The notes beneath the pieces were generated by a model, which worked only from the letters and a program-made list of their open reading frames with translations, did not search any database and was not told the DNA's origin. A stretch of 64,000 bases of DNA from Verrucomicrobiota bacterium (lineage in GTDB: Bacteria; Verrucomicrobiota; Verrucomicrobiia; Verrucomicrobiales; Akkermansiaceae): contig JAPLUI010000331.1 of NCBI GenBank assembly GCA_026397725.1, positions 1-64,000 on the forward strand. Direction: 5' to 3'. Numbering within the stretch: the stretch's first letter is position 1; each line of letters opens with the position of its first letter. Shown one piece after another: positions 26,714-36,442 of this stretch. The position numbers were made by a program, and so were the translations under genes.

Positions 26714-28345
26714 TCAACGAGTATTCTGGATGGCGGCCATCGCCGCATCGTGTCTCGCTTTTTGCACATTGGTCAAAGTATTGAAAGCCGGGCGCGGACC
26801 GCTGCCGCCTCCCACCACCCTTCCGAAGCCCTTGGCCACGCTGAAGAATTTAACGGTGCCGTTTTTCATCTGGCAGCTTCCCCCGCCGCCGCTCCACGGG
26901 TTGTTGTCGGCGAAGCCGCGACCGACATCGTCGCCATGAGTTATCATTCCTCCGCGCGTGATTCTGCGACCGGTCTTGGGATCGAAATAGCGGTTCATCT
27001 GCGCATCGCCGGGCGGCACCGCGCTGCTCATGGTATAGTTTTGCACGGTTCCGCCGCTCCCGGTAACCAACAGCCGGTTGCCGTCGGCGTCGAGCGTGTA
27101 GGCGGTGTCCAGCGCCGGCGTGCCTGGCAGATGCACCGTCGAGCCCACCAGTCGGTCCAGCGCGTCGTAGGTTAGCGAGGTGCCGCGACCACTGACGGCA
27201 TCGGCCTGCGTGGTTTTGGACTGCGTCCGGCTGTAGCTGCCGGCGAGGTCCGCGAGCAGGGACGGTGTTTGGGCGGTGCCGTGACGAACACGGCCGATCT
27301 GCTGCCAGCCGAAATCGCCGACAGGGTTGGTCGGACTGAGCTGGCCATCCCAATCAATCCGGGTGTTGATGCCATTGGCGCGGGTCAGGCTCACGACGCG
27401 GTCGCCGGCATAGCCGATGTTTGTTAGAGAAGGAAACGATATGCCGTCCTTGGTGGTGGCCACGTTGGTGACGCAATCGAGCGCGTTGTAGACGTAGGTG
27501 ACGACGCGCCCGCTCGGATAGGTCAGCGAGCGGCAATTGCCGGTGGCGTCAAAGGTGCGGGTGGTTGTGAGACCGTCCTGGGAGGCGCTCACGGCGTTGC
27601 CGAGCGAATCGTAGGCGAAGGCGAGACTCGAAGCGTCGTTGTTCGCCAGCACCAGCCGCGAACAGCCGTCGTAGGCAAAGGTTTCAAAGGTGGTGGTGGC
27701 CACAGCGGCGCCCTGCACGTCGACGTCACGGCGAAGGAGGCGGTCGCACAGGTCGTAGGTATTGGTGCTGACCGTGCCGTTGGCGTCGGTCTCGCCGAGC
27801 AGGTTGCCGCGCGGACTCCAGACGAGCGAACTGTGGGTGCCGTCGGCATGGGTGATGGCGACGAGCCGGTCACGAGAATCGTAGGCATAACCCGTGGTGT
27901 TGCCGTTGCCATCGGTGGATGTCAGGCACCGCGAGTTGAGGTCGAAACTCGCATGGCTGCTGCGGATGACGGTGGTCGGCTGGACCGATGACGACCCGGC
28001 GTAGTCGGTGCTGGTTAGACAATTCCCCAGCAGGTCGTAGGCATAAGTGGAGTCGTTGCTGTTCGGGTCGGTGGCATGCACGACCCGGCCGAGCGAGTCA
28101 TAGGCGCAACTGGAGGTGTTGCCGACGTTGTCGGTACTGCTACCCCAGCGTCCTAACGGATCAAAGACATTCGTGAGCGAGAATTGCGCCACTTCGTTGT
28201 TGGAAAGAAAGGTTTGGAAGATGGTGGTGGGCAGGCCGGCGGCGTCGCGAACACTGGCGAGCACCTTGCTGCCGCCCGGGCTGGCGATCGACGCGAGCCG
28301 GCCCGCCGTGTCGTAGGCATACGCGGTCGTGTGGCCAAGCCGCTG
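26714..28345 (-). pseudogene. 5'-truncated Rhs/YD-repeat protein with cold-shock-like tip
   Basis: About 540 residues of YD repeats (many YAYD, GRL and GN motifs) leading to the Rhs core end RYFDPKTGRRITRGG...ADNNPW. There is no signal peptide, start or N-terminal Rhs region: the frame runs into antisense of a restriction gene near 28345. After the core, the tip reads MKNGTVKFFSVAKGFG, almost exactly the N-terminus of CspA-type cold-shock proteins, then a Gly-rich unrelated tail to the stop. Intact Rhs proteins wrap a C-terminal toxin in a YD cage; here nothing resembles a known toxin, and no immunity gene follows. Best read as a decayed chimera. Confidence 0.7.
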
Positions 28346-29285
28346 GCCATGCCAGCCCTGCTGCTGCTGAAACACGGCGACACCGTTTCTCTCGCCATCG
28401 TCCACCGCCGCCTCGGCAAGCGCGACCAATCCCGCGACGTTCTCGAAAAGGTCACCCTCATCAAGGACATCTCATGCGCTGATCCCATCCGCGCCCATCT
28501 CGAAATCCTTCATGATTTTTCAGTGTGGAAACTCGCTGACGATTTTCCCTTCGACAAAAAGTCCCCCTTCGTCTCGCTCCACACCGCCTGGCAGAAACGC
28601 CTAGGCTCCTGCGCCCTATCTAACGATTTTTACCGCGAGATTGCCGACTGGTATTTCTGGGCGCTCCATCAATATGCCACCCGAACAGCGCTCGTTCCGG
28701 GAAAAGAAAAAGCAAGACGAGCGCTACGATCCCAATTTCGGCATCACGAACCTTTGGCACCCTGCCGAATCGTTCCAAGATTACGACAAGGCGCGGCACG
28801 ATTCAAAAGCCTGGATTGCCCTCGCCGGGCGCGTCCCCTTCCTCAACGGCGGCCTCTTCGATTGTCTCGACGACAAGACCGGCAAGAAGGCTGACAACTT
28901 CATCCTCGACGGCTTCTCTGACAACCCGAAGCTCTCATGCCACCTCCCGAACGATCTCTTCTTCGGCCCAGAGCGCACCGTGGACCTCTCCAAGGACTAT
29001 GGCGAGGAGGATAAACGCACCGCCCGCTCGAAGAAAGCCAAGGTCCGCAGTCTCATCGAAATCCTCTCCCGCTACAAGTTCACCATTGAGGAAAATACCC
29101 CGCTCGAAGAGGAAATCGCCCTCGATCCCGAATTGTTAGGAAAGGTCTTTGAAGACCTGTTAGCTTCCTACAACGAGGACACCCGCACCACCGCACGCAA
29201 AGCCCTCGGGGCCTTCTACACCCCGCGCGAAATTGTCACCTACATGGTGGATGAATCGCTCAAGTCTTACCTCCTCACGTCTGTA
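28345..29285 (+). pseudogene. Broken Eco57I-like (type IIG) restriction-modification gene fragment
   Basis: Up to about 28670 the frame reads ALLLLKHGDTVSLAIVHRR, RDVLEKVTLIKDIS and DFYREIADWYFWALHQ, a conserved region of type IIG enzymes. It then shifts frame and continues as GRVPFLNGGLFDCLDD and LGKVFEDLLASYNEDTRTTARKALGAFYTPREIVTYMVD, the entry to the methyltransferase domain. Compared with relatives, the segment between the two blocks is missing, the N-terminus is absent, and the catalytic SAM/NPPY region is cut off at 29285 by REP-like palindromes. It is non-functional debris, head to head with the truncated Rhs gene. Confidence 0.75.
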
Positions 29286-29462
29286 GCGGCGGTCTGTGAC
29301 CGTCGCACTTCGTCCGGGAAAGCGCTTGGCACAACCAGCGACGGTCGCAGACCGCCGCTACAACGCCGACGCAGGATCGCCTTGTAGCGGCGCTCTGTGA
29401 GCGCCGAAGCCAAAGAGATGCGCGATGCATTTGCCAGCGACGGTCACAGACCGCCGCTACAA
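29282..29462. repeat. Cluster of two REP-like palindromes (GTAGCGGCGGTCTGTGACC family)
   Basis: TGTAGCGGCGGTCTGTGACC (29282) is inverted at 29343-29362. A second pair, TTGTAGCGGCGCTCTGTGAG (29382), is inverted at about 29443-29462. The two copies are spaced by short unrelated sequence. The structure is that of paired REP/BIME units, plausibly mobilised by a RAYT like the one at the window start. They replace the 3' part of the restriction gene. Confidence 0.7.
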
Positions 29463-29485
29463 TTCCAAAGCATCCACGGGAAGAA

Positions 29486-30406
29486 TCAGCGTTTCCGGCG
29501 AGTCACCAACACTCCGCTGGCGAGTAACGTCAGGACCACGCAACTTGGTTCAGGGATGACACTGGCAACGCGGAAGCCGATGACGTCGTTCTCGCGCGAC
29601 GGGCCGAAGTAGTTGCGGGACGAGGAGACAAGGCTGTCGACGTCGTCGAGCCAGGAGCCCCCGCGCAGGCCGCGATTCGAGCCGGAGATGACGGCCTCAT
29701 GCCACTCCCAAGCGTTGCCGCCCTGGCCATACGTGCCGTAGGAACTCGGAGTGCCATAGCCGACATTGACCAGTCCAGTGGCAGATGGATAATAATTCGC
29801 ATCTGCCGTGGTGATAGTGTTCCGTCCGTTGGGATAGAGCGAGTAGGTAGAGGTGGTGGCGTTGTAATACGCCGCCTTATACCACTCGTTTTCGCTGGGG
29901 ATGTAAACCATAGCCCCGAGGTTTACCATGATGATGCCGCTGGTGGCCCCGTTGAGCGTGTAGGCTCCCGTCTCCATGCTGGCGCTGCCTTGTCCGTTGC
30001 CCAGCCAGTTGCTGAAGCGTGCCGCGTCAAACCACGTTACTCCAACCACCGGCATGTTCGCGTAGGTGCTGCCCACACTGTAGCTATAACTGCCGCTAAC
30101 GCCGCTTCGGGTGATGTTGCTGCCGTAGGTGCCTGCGGTTCCCATGGTCGAATTGTAAATCCCGCTGCTGTTGGAAGCGCCCTTGGCGTTGAGGAAGTCC
30201 ACGTATTGCGCGTTGGTCACTTCGTAGGTGCCGATCTTGTAGGCGTGATCCACCGCACCGTAGCCGGTGGAGTCCGCCAAATTATTGACATTGCCGATAG
30301 TCGTCCAAGTCGTCCAGCTCATGCTGACCACGGCCAGAGCCGGAGTGACGAGCGAAACGCCGGCCAAAACGGCCAGCCCGATGGATGTGATGATGCGTTG
30401 TTTCAT
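29486..30406 (-). CDS. SUMF1 (formylglycine-generating-enzyme-like) domain protein with PEP-CTERM anchor
   Basis: 306 residues. Signal peptide MKQRIITSIGLAVLAGVSL. The SUMF1 fold spans about residues 50-275: YKIGTYEVTNAQYVDFLNA, PVVGVTWFDAARFSNWLG, YIPSENEWYKAAYYN, GNAWEWHEAV, RGLRGGSWLD and IGFRVASV. C-terminal PEP-CTERM sorting tail: VIPEPSCVVLTLLASGVLV then TRRKR. Secreted proteins of this type usually lack the active-site Cys pair of true sulfatase-activating enzymes, and I see none here, so a binding or structural role at the cell envelope is more likely than maturation of the sulfatases at 59-62 kb. An exosortase/EpsH system is implied elsewhere in the genome. Confidence 0.85.
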   Translation of the reverse strand: MKQRIITSIGLAVLAGVSLVTPALAVVSMSWTTWTTIGNVNNLADSTGYGAVDHAYKIGTYEVTNAQYVDFLNAKGASNSSGIYNSTMGTAGTYGSNITRSGVSGSYSYSVGSTYANMPVVGVTWFDAARFSNWLGNGQGSASMETGAYTLNGATSGIIMVNLGAMVYIPSENEWYKAAYYNATTSTYSLYPNGRNTITTADANYYPSATGLVNVGYGTPSSYGTYGQGGNAWEWHEAVISGSNRGLRGGSWLDDVDSLVSSSRNYFGPSRENDVIGFRVASVIPEPSCVVLTLLASGVLVTRRKR

Positions 30407-30477
30407 GGTGATTGCATGTAAGACTCCGCATCATATGCTCCCCCCCCGAGTCAATGATTATTTTCATGTTCGCCAAT

Positions 30478-31280
30478 TTATTTTCCGGCGGTTTCGGGAG
30501 CCTTCGCGAAGCCGGTTGGCGGTGGCAACGCACTGCCCGACGGCTTCCACAGCATGTCCACCGGCACGCCATACTTGGCGGCGGTTTCAAGGATCAGCTT
30601 CGCGTCACTGGCACGGCGTTCGATTTCCTCACCGAAATCCGCACCCAGCTCGGCGTAGTGGTCGCTGAGGGTCTTGAGACCCATTTCCACGTCGGCGCGG
30701 TTCTGTTGGGCTTCGCGGCCCGCATCGACAGTCACACGCCTCGGAGCCACTGAACTGATCTTCCACCAACCCGCGATGGGCGGCAGCAGGCCGCGGCTGA
30801 TGGCGTCACCGATGACGTAGGCCCACACCGGGCGGATGAAGCGCCGTTCAAGGATCATCTGGCGGAACGAAAACCGCCGTTCGGCCTTGGCAACAATCAA
30901 ACGCACACCCGCGCCGTCGATCTTGCTGGAATCCGCCGCAAACTCGAACGGGATCATGCCCAGCGCGGAATCCCGCCGCAAGTGCTCAAGGAAGCCGGTG
31001 AATGTTGGACTCGGGCGGTTGGATTGGAAACTGTCTAACGACTCGTCCGGCTTGAGGGCGACCAGCTTGCCGCCGACGATGCGCTGGAGCGATACCGGGT
31101 CGCTCGTGTCACCCGTGCCGCCGGTCCCGCCCACCACGAAGTCACCGTTGTCGTCGATCTCGCCGCGTGCCGTCTTGAGGATGCGCGACACGTCGGCGTT
31201 GTCTTTGACCGCCTGTTTCTCCAGCGCCAGCATATCCATTTCGTCGAGGACGTGGTTGATCGAACTATGAGATAGCCACC
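30478..31280 (-). pseudogene. Prophage portal protein, C-terminal fragment
   Basis: The open frame gives INHVLDEMDMLALEKQAVKDNADVSRIL, then FEHLRRDSALGMIPFEFAADSSKIDG, RFSFRQMILERRFIRPVWAYVIGDAI, and ends AKYGVPVDMLWKPSG. This is the C-terminal half of a lambda-like phage portal. Upstream of about 31260 the sense continues in another frame (MSLIQQFYQKRLALAWREYL, 31367 down), so the gene is frameshifted and its N-terminus lost. Portal proteins form the dodecameric DNA gate of the capsid; with no capsid, protease or tail genes nearby, this is a prophage remnant. Confidence 0.6.
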
Positions 31281-31489
31281 CGGCACGATCTCCAACTTGT
31301 AGTTCTCCAGATACTCGCGCCATGCCAGCGCCAGACGCTTTTGATAGAACTGCTGAATGAGCGACACGTCCCCACGCCGGGCGGCAGCCTTGGCACGGAG
31401 ATATAACTTTGCCAGCCGGCCCTAGCTCATGGCGCACAGGGCGTTCCAGTGGAATCCGGTGTTCTCCCTCGGCGCGTTCTGGTTGGTTA

Positions 31490-32071
31490 TCACAACACCT
31501 CGTCGATGGCGCGGCGGGCTTCCTTCTGGATGCCGGTGGCGTCGAGACCCGACAGGATCGGCGGCAATTCCTGCTCGAATTTATTGCGGAGCATCGCCGT
31601 TGCCTGCGCCACGAACTCGGTCCACATCTGCCGCACGTCCTCGACCGCCACATACTCGCCGCGCCGGATGCCCAGCCGCAGTTCACGTTCCTCCACTTCT
31701 GCCAGCAGCTTGCGGGCCTTGAGCGAGGTTTCGATGTCGCCGGCCTGTGGGGTGAGTTCGCCACCCTTGAGGTCGTTGCGTCGCATGAACTCCTGCCACG
31801 CGGCCACGTCATGCAAGCCGTTGGCGGCGGGCTTCGGCGCGTCCTTGCGCTTTTTCCAGGTGTTGAGCGACTGGCGGGTGATGCCGAGGACGGCGGCCAA
31901 CTCGACATAACTGGCTGCCGTGGCAGGGGCGGCCCCGGTGCCGGTCGCCATCGACTGCAACATGGCCCGCTCCGTGCGGGTCAACTTGCCGCCCTTCTGC
32001 CCGCGACCGACAAGGTTCGCAAAGTCGCGGGTGAGCAGTTTTTTGGCAATGTCGGGCGCAACGGCATCCAT
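31490..32071 (-). CDS. Phage terminase small subunit-like protein (prophage remnant)
   Basis: 193 residues, MDAVAPDIAKKLLT start. The centre has a helix-turn-helix (YVELAAVLGITRQSLNTWKKR, about residues 55-75) as in Nu1-like DNA-packaging proteins, then a helical stretch SLKARKLLAEVEERELRLGIRRGEYV and VRQMWTEFVAQATAMLRNKFEQE, typical of Nu1/terminase small subunits. The large-subunit gene that should follow is missing; only portal debris lies downstream. The frame itself looks intact, but the product has no partner here. Confidence 0.6.
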   Translation of the reverse strand: MDAVAPDIAKKLLTRDFANLVGRGQKGGKLTRTERAMLQSMATGTGAAPATAASYVELAAVLGITRQSLNTWKKRKDAPKPAANGLHDVAAWQEFMRRNDLKGGELTPQAGDIETSLKARKLLAEVEERELRLGIRRGEYVAVEDVRQMWTEFVAQATAMLRNKFEQELPPILSGLDATGIQKEARRAIDEVL

Positions 32072-32098
32072 CTGCCGGGGGCGGAGGCGTCAACCTAC

Positions 32099-32340
32099 TC
32101 AAGAATGGCGTGAAAGAAATGAGCCACCAAGGTCCGATGCGACCTTGCACAAGTCGATCACATAGGTATCCACAGCCTTGGTCACCTGCGCTTCTTTCAG
32201 CTCCCCGCTTTTTGCGATGCCCAGGGTGCTGACTGCGGCATAGCTGATCGCTTGCACCCCCCGGCCCGGCAACACCTCATGCTTGAGTTCACCTTGAGGG
32301 TCCTCATTACTGCTAAGAAATTGCTTTGGTGGTGAAGGCC
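32099..32340 (-). other. Possible coding fragment upstream of the terminase-like gene
   Basis: In the 32072-32557 gap one minus-strand frame reads coherently: GELKHEVLPGRGVQAISYAA, then KEAQVTKAVDTYVIDLCKVA, ending SFLSRHS before a stop at about 32099. No start codon with a ribosome-binding site is visible. It could be a C-terminal fragment of another prophage gene. Family not recognised. The rest of the gap shows nothing. Confidence 0.25.
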
Positions 32341-32557
32341 GTTGAAAGAGCCGGTGGCCGGATCGGGGGGCGGGAAAAGGAGGCGGGGAGTTGCGGAGGC
32401 ATGACTTGGGGTTGTGTTTCGGAGTTTCGGGTTAGCGGCAGGATTGCGGTTTCGATTGGATGGCGGGTGGCTGGACAGGTCGAATCGGCTGCGGTCGAAT
32501 GGCCGCTTCCTATCGAGAAACGGATTTTGGCCTGCAACCCCGCCTATATGGTTCAAA

Positions 32558-34726
32558 CTACTTCTTGATCACGGCCGTGGCTTCGCGCAGCAGGATTCTT
32601 GCCAGGACCCAATCCCACCAGTAACCATATGGGTTGTTATCGTGGTGATAGTTTTCAACCATGGTGCGGCTTCGGGCCAGCTCGCTGCGTGCCCCATCCG
32701 TCTGGCCGAGGCGGAAGTGAGCCATGGCCCGCACCAGGTTGACGCTGGCATTCAATGCCGCGTCGGGATCCTTGAAATCCAAGGAAGTTTCGCACATCGC
32801 CACGGCTCCCGCATCATCGTGCTGACGGTATTTCATGAGGGCCAGCGAAAATGCGCGCCAAGCGGCAAACCCCTCGTTGAATTGGGGTCCGCTTTGCTCC
32901 AGGGATGTTGCGGCCAGCTCGGCGAGTGGATCCAGCGAGCGGAGGATGTGGCTGTCCGCCGGCGTCAACAGGCTGATCTTGATGATGCGGTCGGCCCACG
33001 ACGGGTTGGTGGTGGTGGCATAATGAGCGATGGCCGCACGCCGAAACCGTTCATAGCCAGCCACATCCCCGGCCTCGACCAGAGCGGCACCATAGCGCAG
33101 GCAATCCAAGGAGGTGATGTCCCATTGATTGGATTCGCCCATTTGAAACAAGACCGTGTAACGCGTGCAAGCTGGTTGCCAGCGCTCATTGACGGTATGC
33201 CAGTCGCCCAGCGTGCGATACAACGCGGCGTATTCCAGCCCGACCTCGGCAGTCGGGATGCCGTGGATCAGTTGGTCGGCGGCGGCGAATTGATCGCGGG
33301 TCAACAACAGCATGGCCTGGGTCAGCTTTTGCCGGTTCTCGCCTGCCTGACGCAAGCGCACCTGCTCGCGGAGTGCCACGCGTTCCCTGAGAAAAAGCCA
33401 GGTGGAAGTGCCCAAGCCGATCATCAGCGCGACGACCACGGCGGTGCCTGCGGCGAACACCACCCGGTTCCGGCGCAACATTTTTTGCAGGCGGTAGATC
33501 CGGCTCGGCGGGCGTGCCAGCACCGTCTCGTGGTTCAGGTAACGCTGCAAATCCGTCGCCAGGGCGTTCACCGTTTCATATCGCCGCCGCCGGTCCTTCT
33601 CCAGCGCCTTCATCACGATCCAATCCAGATCGCCGCGCAGCGACGAGACGAGTTGCCTCGACTCCGCGTGGTGCTGGGCGGCGATGGCGGCGAGCCGCGT
33701 GTTGCCCAGGGTGGTCAGCAGGGTCGATGGCGGCGGCGGCTCGGTCTCGCGCAGGGTGCGGCACATTTCAACCATCCCGGACTCTAGCAGTTTGGTGGAA
33801 TCAAACGGGGTTTGTCCGGTGAGCAATTCATACAGCAACACGCCCAGGCTGTAGATGTCGCTGCGGGTGTCCACGTCCAGACCGCTGGTGTCCGCCTGCT
33901 CGGGACTCATGTAGGCGGGCGTGCCGATGAATTGCTGCACGGCGGTGAAAAGCGTGTGGTCGGCGAGCCTGCCTTCGGTGGCTTTGGCAATGCCGAAATC
34001 GATCACCTTGGGTACCGGCGTGCCATTCTCCAATGCGACCAGGATGTTGGACGGTTTGATATCGCGATGAATCACCCCCTTTTGATGCGCGTGCTGGATG
34101 GCATGGCAAATTTGGATGAAAAGCTCCAGCCGTTGCCGGGTGCCGAGATGGTTCTGGTCGCAATAGTCGGTGATTGTCACCCCCTGCACCAACTCCATCA
34201 CAATGTAGGGCCGGCCGGATTCGGTGGCCCCGGCATCCAGCACATGGGCGATGTTCGGATGGGCCATCAAGGCGAGCGTCTGCCGCTCCGCCTCAAAGCG
34301 GGCGATGACCTTTTCCGTATCCATGCCCAGCCGGATGATTTTCAGCGCCACCCGGCGGCGCAGCGGACGCGCCTGTTCGGCCTCATACACCACGCCACAG
34401 CCGCCTTCACCCAGCCGCCGCAACAATTGGTACCGGCCAATGACCGTGCCACAGGCGCTCCCCGCCGTGTCGGCAGGGCCCGGCGCGTGCGGCAACGCGA
34501 CGCTGGATGTTAGATGCGGGACCCCCGCGCCGTCCGTCAGATGCACCGGGCTCACCCTGAAGAATTCTTCCGCCGACGCATGCACGGCTAACAGCTTCTC
34601 GAGGCGGTTCCGCACCTCTGGATTGCCGCTGCATGCCTGGTCGAGAAATGCCGTTCGCGCCGACGGATCTGCCAGTTCGATGGCGGATCCGAACAGTTCT
34701 TTCTCGATGGGTCTGGATTGGGTCAT
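32558..34726 (-). CDS. Membrane-bound Ser/Thr protein kinase (PknB type) with TPR-like C-terminal part
   Basis: 722 residues. The kinase domain spans about 105-375 with all key motifs: GEGGCGVVYEA (glycine loop), ALKII (ATP Lys), HRDIKPSNIL (catalytic loop), DFGIAKA (Mg site) and GTPAYMSPEQ. The N-terminal 100 residues include a helical ECF-associated leader. A transmembrane helix lies at about 432-456 (VFAAGTAVVVALMIGLGTSTW), and the remainder is helical and TPR-like, probably extracytoplasmic. It lies 67 bp downstream of an ECF sigma gene on the same strand, the arrangement common in Planctomycetes and Verrucomicrobia where sigma and kinase form one signalling unit. Signal and target promoters are unknown. 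Confidence 0.9.
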   Translation of the reverse strand: MTQSRPIEKELFGSAIELADPSARTAFLDQACSGNPEVRNRLEKLLAVHASAEEFFRVSPVHLTDGAGVPHLTSSVALPHAPGPADTAGSACGTVIGRYQLLRRLGEGGCGVVYEAEQARPLRRRVALKIIRLGMDTEKVIARFEAERQTLALMAHPNIAHVLDAGATESGRPYIVMELVQGVTITDYCDQNHLGTRQRLELFIQICHAIQHAHQKGVIHRDIKPSNILVALENGTPVPKVIDFGIAKATEGRLADHTLFTAVQQFIGTPAYMSPEQADTSGLDVDTRSDIYSLGVLLYELLTGQTPFDSTKLLESGMVEMCRTLRETEPPPPSTLLTTLGNTRLAAIAAQHHAESRQLVSSLRGDLDWIVMKALEKDRRRRYETVNALATDLQRYLNHETVLARPPSRIYRLQKMLRRNRVVFAAGTAVVVALMIGLGTSTWLFLRERVALREQVRLRQAGENRQKLTQAMLLLTRDQFAAADQLIHGIPTAEVGLEYAALYRTLGDWHTVNERWQPACTRYTVLFQMGESNQWDITSLDCLRYGAALVEAGDVAGYERFRRAAIAHYATTTNPSWADRIIKISLLTPADSHILRSLDPLAELAATSLEQSGPQFNEGFAAWRAFSLALMKYRQHDDAGAVAMCETSLDFKDPDAALNASVNLVRAMAHFRLGQTDGARSELARSRTMVENYHHDNNPYGYWWDWVLARILLREATAVIKK

Positions 34727-34793
34727 GCAGCGGTGTGCCGTCCTTCATTTCCATAAGCGTAATGCGTGCGGGAAACCCGCCATCACGGGCCTG

Positions 34794-35351
34794 TCATATT
34801 TCCTCCTGAATGATTACGAAGAGACGAGTCTTGGCGTAAGCCCATTGCCGATCCACCGTGCGTTCGCTCACGTTGAGGATGGCCGCGACCTCGCCGTTGG
34901 TCAGCCCGCAGAAGAACTTCAGGGTGATCACCCGGGCGCTTTCCGGGTCTTCCTCCTCCAACCGCCCCAGACATTGATCCACCAGCAACACCTGATCCTC
35001 CGCCGTCACGCTGGCCAAATCCAGACCTTCGATCCACACCTTCACCAGCCCCCCACCGCCTTTGAGGCTCAGCTTGTGCCGCGCCCGGTCCACGAGAATC
35101 CGCCGCATCGCCAGGGCCGCCGCGCGAAAAAAATGCGCCCGGTTCTGCCACGTCCGATCACCCTCTTGCACCAGGCGCAGCCAGGCTTCATGCACCAGCG
35201 CGGTCGGCTGCAGCGTCTGCCCCTCCGCTTCCCCGGTCATGTATGCGCCGGCCTGACGCCGCAACTCATCATAGACCAGCGGCAGCAATTCCTCGGAGGC
35301 CTGGCCCTCACCACGGGCAATGCCGTCAAGAATCAGCGTTACGTCGTTCAT
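34794..35351 (-). CDS. ECF sigma factor (Sigma70_ECF / TIGR02999-like)
   Basis: 185 residues. Region 2 is near the N-terminus (LLPLVYDELRRQAGAYM, then HEAWLRLVQEGDRTWQNRAHFFRAAALAMRRILVDRAR), and region 4 is at about 145-180 (FCGLTNGEVAAILNVSERTVDRQWAYAKTRL, a helix-turn-helix binding the -35 element). There is no anti-sigma gene; the partner appears to be the kinase immediately downstream, which fits ECF groups controlled by phosphorylation. The start at 35351 gives the normal family length. Confidence 0.9.
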   Translation of the reverse strand: MNDVTLILDGIARGEGQASEELLPLVYDELRRQAGAYMTGEAEGQTLQPTALVHEAWLRLVQEGDRTWQNRAHFFRAAALAMRRILVDRARHKLSLKGGGGLVKVWIEGLDLASVTAEDQVLLVDQCLGRLEEEDPESARVITLKFFCGLTNGEVAAILNVSERTVDRQWAYAKTRLFVIIQEEI

Positions 35352-35413
35352 CAGGGGTGAGGTGGATGTGTAGAGTGGTCAGGGACTCTAGCCTGGCCTC
35401 CCGCTCCGGTCAA

Positions 35414-35455
35414 GCCCAGTCGGCGCAGCCCAGTCGGCGCAGCCCAGTCGGCGCA
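35414..35455. repeat. Tandem repeat, three copies of a 14-mer
   Basis: GCCCAGTCGGCGCA is repeated three times without change, then a partial copy (GCCGGCGCAG). It lies in the 35352-35680 gap upstream of the ECF sigma gene. Function unknown; a slippage-prone tract. Confidence 0.7.
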
Positions 35456-35680
35456 GCCGGCGCAGCGAGCGCTACACCCAGGCACTCCGCAAGTGCCGCG
35501 ACGAACTGCAACTCGACCTCGAGCGGAGCGAGGACCAAAAATCCGCGCTCGACAGGGCAGTGTCGCGCAAGGAGCAACTCATCGAACAACACATGGAGCG
35601 GATGGACACCACTATTAAACAGGGTGTCAGAGAAGCAGTCAGAACCCTGCTTGACGCCATCATCATCACCAACCGTCCCG
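35440..35680 (+). pseudogene. Possible fragment of a coiled-coil protein
   Basis: One plus-strand frame reads RYTQALRKCRDELQLDLERS, then KEQLIEQHMERMDTTIKQGV and AVRTLLDAIIITN, strongly charged and helical. It has no start and runs into the 3' end of the opposing PEP-CTERM gene. Family not recognised; it may be a relic. Confidence 0.25.
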
Positions 35681-36424
35681 TCAGTTCTCCCTGCCCTGTT
35701 GCGCCCGCCTCCGGCGCTGGCATCCTCTGCGGCGGGTGCGCAGGAGCAGGCCGGAAGCAAGTAAACCGGCGAGAGCCAGCGCATTGGCCGGCTCGGGCAC
35801 GGCGGCCAGGGTCATCGACCAGGAGTTGAGTTGCATGGTGCCGCCGGTTTCCATGTCGGCGATGAAGCAATACCAAGTGCCGTTAGGGTCGGGGGTGACG
35901 AGGCTGTTCACAAGGTCGTCCAGAGTGGCAGAGGCACGCTCGTCGCCACTCACCACGGTGTCGGGGTCGGCCAAACGCCGGTCCGGCTGCCAGGTGCCGA
36001 CGAGGATGCCGTCGCCCGTCAGTTCATGGAATTGGGATTGATAGGTGTGGATGTCATAGGCCGCGCGGTCGCTCAGGGTGATGTTCAAGCCACCGTCATC
36101 GTAGCCGGCGGGCAGCAGGACGCTGCGTCCCGGACGGTTGAGCAGCACCGCCATGTCGTAGCTGCCGGCGGGGGTTTGGTGTGCCAGATAGGCATACAAG
36201 TCCCCGACGTAGCCGCCATAGCCGGTGCCCTGGATGTTCAATGACAGATCCAAGGTGTAGCGGGTGTTCACGGCCAGGCCGGAAACCACGAGGGCACGCA
36301 GGATGCCGTTGGCGTCATGGTCGGGAATGGCGAGCGGCGAAACGAGGATGTCGGAGAAGGTGCTGGCGGCGGATGCTCCCGTGGCCAGGGTCAGACCCAG
36401 TGCGAGTTGTTTGATGAGGTTCAT
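35681..36424 (-). CDS. PEP-CTERM protein with proprotein-convertase P-domain-like fold
   Basis: 247 residues. Signal peptide MNLIKQLALGLTLATGASA. The middle (about residues 25-210) is a beta-rich jelly roll: SPLAIPDHDANGILRALVVSG, DLYAYLAHQTPAGSYDMAVLL and GTWYCFIADMETGGTMQLNSW are typical P/Homo B domain features (calcium-binding, often beside subtilisin-like proteases). The C-terminal sorting signal is VPEPANALALAGLLASGLLL followed by an Arg-rich tail. No catalytic domain. It is probably an envelope or exported matrix protein processed by exosortase. Confidence 0.8.
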   Translation of the reverse strand: MNLIKQLALGLTLATGASAASTFSDILVSPLAIPDHDANGILRALVVSGLAVNTRYTLDLSLNIQGTGYGGYVGDLYAYLAHQTPAGSYDMAVLLNRPGRSVLLPAGYDDGGLNITLSDRAAYDIHTYQSQFHELTGDGILVGTWQPDRRLADPDTVVSGDERASATLDDLVNSLVTPDPNGTWYCFIADMETGGTMQLNSWSMTLAAVPEPANALALAGLLASGLLLRTRRRGCQRRRRAQQGREN

Positions 36425-36442
36425 GTGAGGGGGCCGTGGGGG

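Noticed and set aside
29282-29462. CRISPR array
   Set aside because: Only two palindromic pairs are present, with no regular repeat-spacer series.
29486-30406. True formylglycine-generating enzyme serving the sulfatases at 59-62 kb
   Set aside because: The SUMF1-like protein has a PEP-CTERM tail and I see no active-site Cys pair, so a binding role is more likely.
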